Positions 5,276 to 5,966 of a DNA stretch of 5,966 nucleotides are shown one piece after another. The DNA comes from an uncultured Desulfuromonadales bacterium (lineage in GTDB: Bacteria; Desulfobacterota; Desulfuromonadia; Desulfuromonadales; Geopsychrobacteraceae). The notes under the pieces are model-generated. The model was not told the origin of the DNA. It ran no database searches and worked only from the letters and a program-made list of their open reading frames with translations. The stretch is from positions 1-5,966 of the forward strand of contig CALZLE010000331.1 in the NCBI GenBank assembly GCA_945788205.1, in the 5' to 3' direction. How positions within the stretch are numbered: position 1 is the first letter of the stretch; every line of letters starts with the position of its first letter. Made by a program: the position numbers and the translations under genes.

Positions 5276-5966
5276 TCAAAGCCTCCAAAGCAACCTGCAC
5301 AGCGGCAGATTCCGCCCGCTCTTTCTGTTCAACAACAACCTGCTCACTGCTGCCACGCTCAGCGAGCACAGCACAAACGCAACCGGCGGAAAAGCCGTAA
5401 ACCAAACCCATTTTGAACAGAGTGCCAGCCTCCATTTCATAATTCAAAACTTTCAGCCGGCGATATTCTTCCGTTACCCCCTGAAGCTCCCGCAGCAGGT
5501 GAGGGTTAGCCGAATCGCTGCGTTCCTGACCTTCGTAAAAAGTATCGACACTGGCGGTCAAACCGAGATGATAGTCAACGCCGAGTTGCTGTGCGGCCTG
5601 TACCAGGGCAACGGTCAAAAAGGGATCTGCGGCTGCCGGATAATCGCGCGGGGCGATATCGTTTGCCGCCCCCTGCCGGCAAAGTGCCGCCTGAGAAATC
5701 ACCAGACTGCCTGTTTTGACCTGATCAGCAATTCCACCGCAGGTGCCAACCCGAATGATACGCTTGATACCGACCTGTACCAGCTCATTGACCACAATCG
5801 ACAGTGACGGCGCCCCCATCCCCGAGGTTGCTGCGACAAAGCGGGTCCCATCAGCCAGCGCACAAAGATAACTGTTCAGGCCGCGGTTTTCGGACAAAAC
5901 CTGCAGACAGCTGACACCGGCTGTTTCCTGCGCAATCCTTCGGGCACGCTGCGGATCTCCACAGAG
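5256..5966 (-). CDS. udp: Uridine phosphorylase, 5' end off the window
   Basis: Cytoplasmic enzyme of the NP-I nucleoside phosphorylase family; it splits uridine with phosphate to uracil and ribose 1-phosphate (pyrimidine salvage). 236 residues are visible and E. coli Udp has 253, so a short N-terminal piece is missing beyond the right edge. Numbering from the first visible residue: GDPQRARRIA (3-12) matches the N-terminal phosphate-site GDP motif, TSGMGAPS follows, and RVGTCGGI has Arg72 equivalent to phosphate-binding Arg91 of E. coli. DTFYEGQER carries Gln147 and Arg149, equivalent to the uracil-binding Gln166/Arg168, and NYEMEAGTLF has Glu177-Met178-Glu179 for ribose binding. The Gln/Arg pair favours uridine over purine nucleosides. 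The frame is open to the window edge in the GDP-motif frame, so a TTG within it at 5897 is not the start. The visible sequence has many Cys (seven or more). It lies 62 bp upstream of the regulator gene on the same strand. Confidence 0.95.
   Translation of the reverse strand, partial: LCGDPQRARRIAQETAGVSCLQVLSENRGLNSYLCALADGTRFVAATSGMGAPSLSIVVNELVQVGIKRIIRVGTCGGIADQVKTGSLVISQAALCRQGAANDIAPRDYPAAADPFLTVALVQAAQQLGVDYHLGLTASVDTFYEGQERSDSANPHLLRELQGVTEEYRRLKVLNYEMEAGTLFKMGLVYGFSAGCVCAVLAERGSSEQVVVEQKERAESAAVQVALEALKQKLSL

Overview
The window holds six protein-coding genes of ordinary bacterial types, a probable 25-codon leader ORF, and several promoter or operator candidates. I see no rRNA, tRNA, CRISPR array, insertion sequence or phage gene. 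Gene content suggests a Gram-negative proteobacterium: a periplasmic Prc/Tsp protease, a lipoprotein with a lipobox, a PA4608-like PilZ protein, and a GlxA-type regulator. The mix would fit Desulfuromonadales or a relative, or a gammaproteobacterium. That placement is my impression, not something the sequence proves.

Layout. Bases 1-2366 (minus strand) carry a lipoprotein with two carboxypeptidase-regulatory-like domains, followed 72 bp downstream by prc, whose C-terminus runs off the left edge. Bases 2367-2616 form a divergent control region. It has back-to-back extended -10 candidates inside an inverted repeat and a short leader ORF with a near-consensus Shine-Dalgarno. The plus-strand pilZ gene (2617-2979) follows and meets, stop to stop, a minus-strand gene for a small basic protein of unknown function (2980-3249). 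A 91-bp divergent gap with a nested inverted repeat separates that gene from a plus-strand DMT/EamA transporter (3341-4219). The transporter overlaps, at a shared CTAG, the end of a minus-strand GlxA-family AraC regulator (4216-5193). The regulator has a textbook sigma-70 promoter in the 62-bp gap behind a uridine phosphorylase gene (5256 to the right edge, N-terminus cut off).

How the genes work together. The lipoprotein and Prc are probably co-transcribed and both act in the cell envelope. PilZ is a candidate c-di-GMP effector with an atypical binding motif. The transporter, regulator and uridine phosphorylase are adjacent, but nothing in the sequence proves a shared pathway. The genes are tightly packed, and both convergent pairs have no spacer at all.

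I found no clearly new multi-gene system. The items most worth a second look are the in-frame leader ORF that ends directly at the pilZ start codon, the Ser-to-Ala change in the PilZ motif, the duplicated lipoprotein, the 89-residue basic protein, and the two inverted repeats in the divergent gaps.
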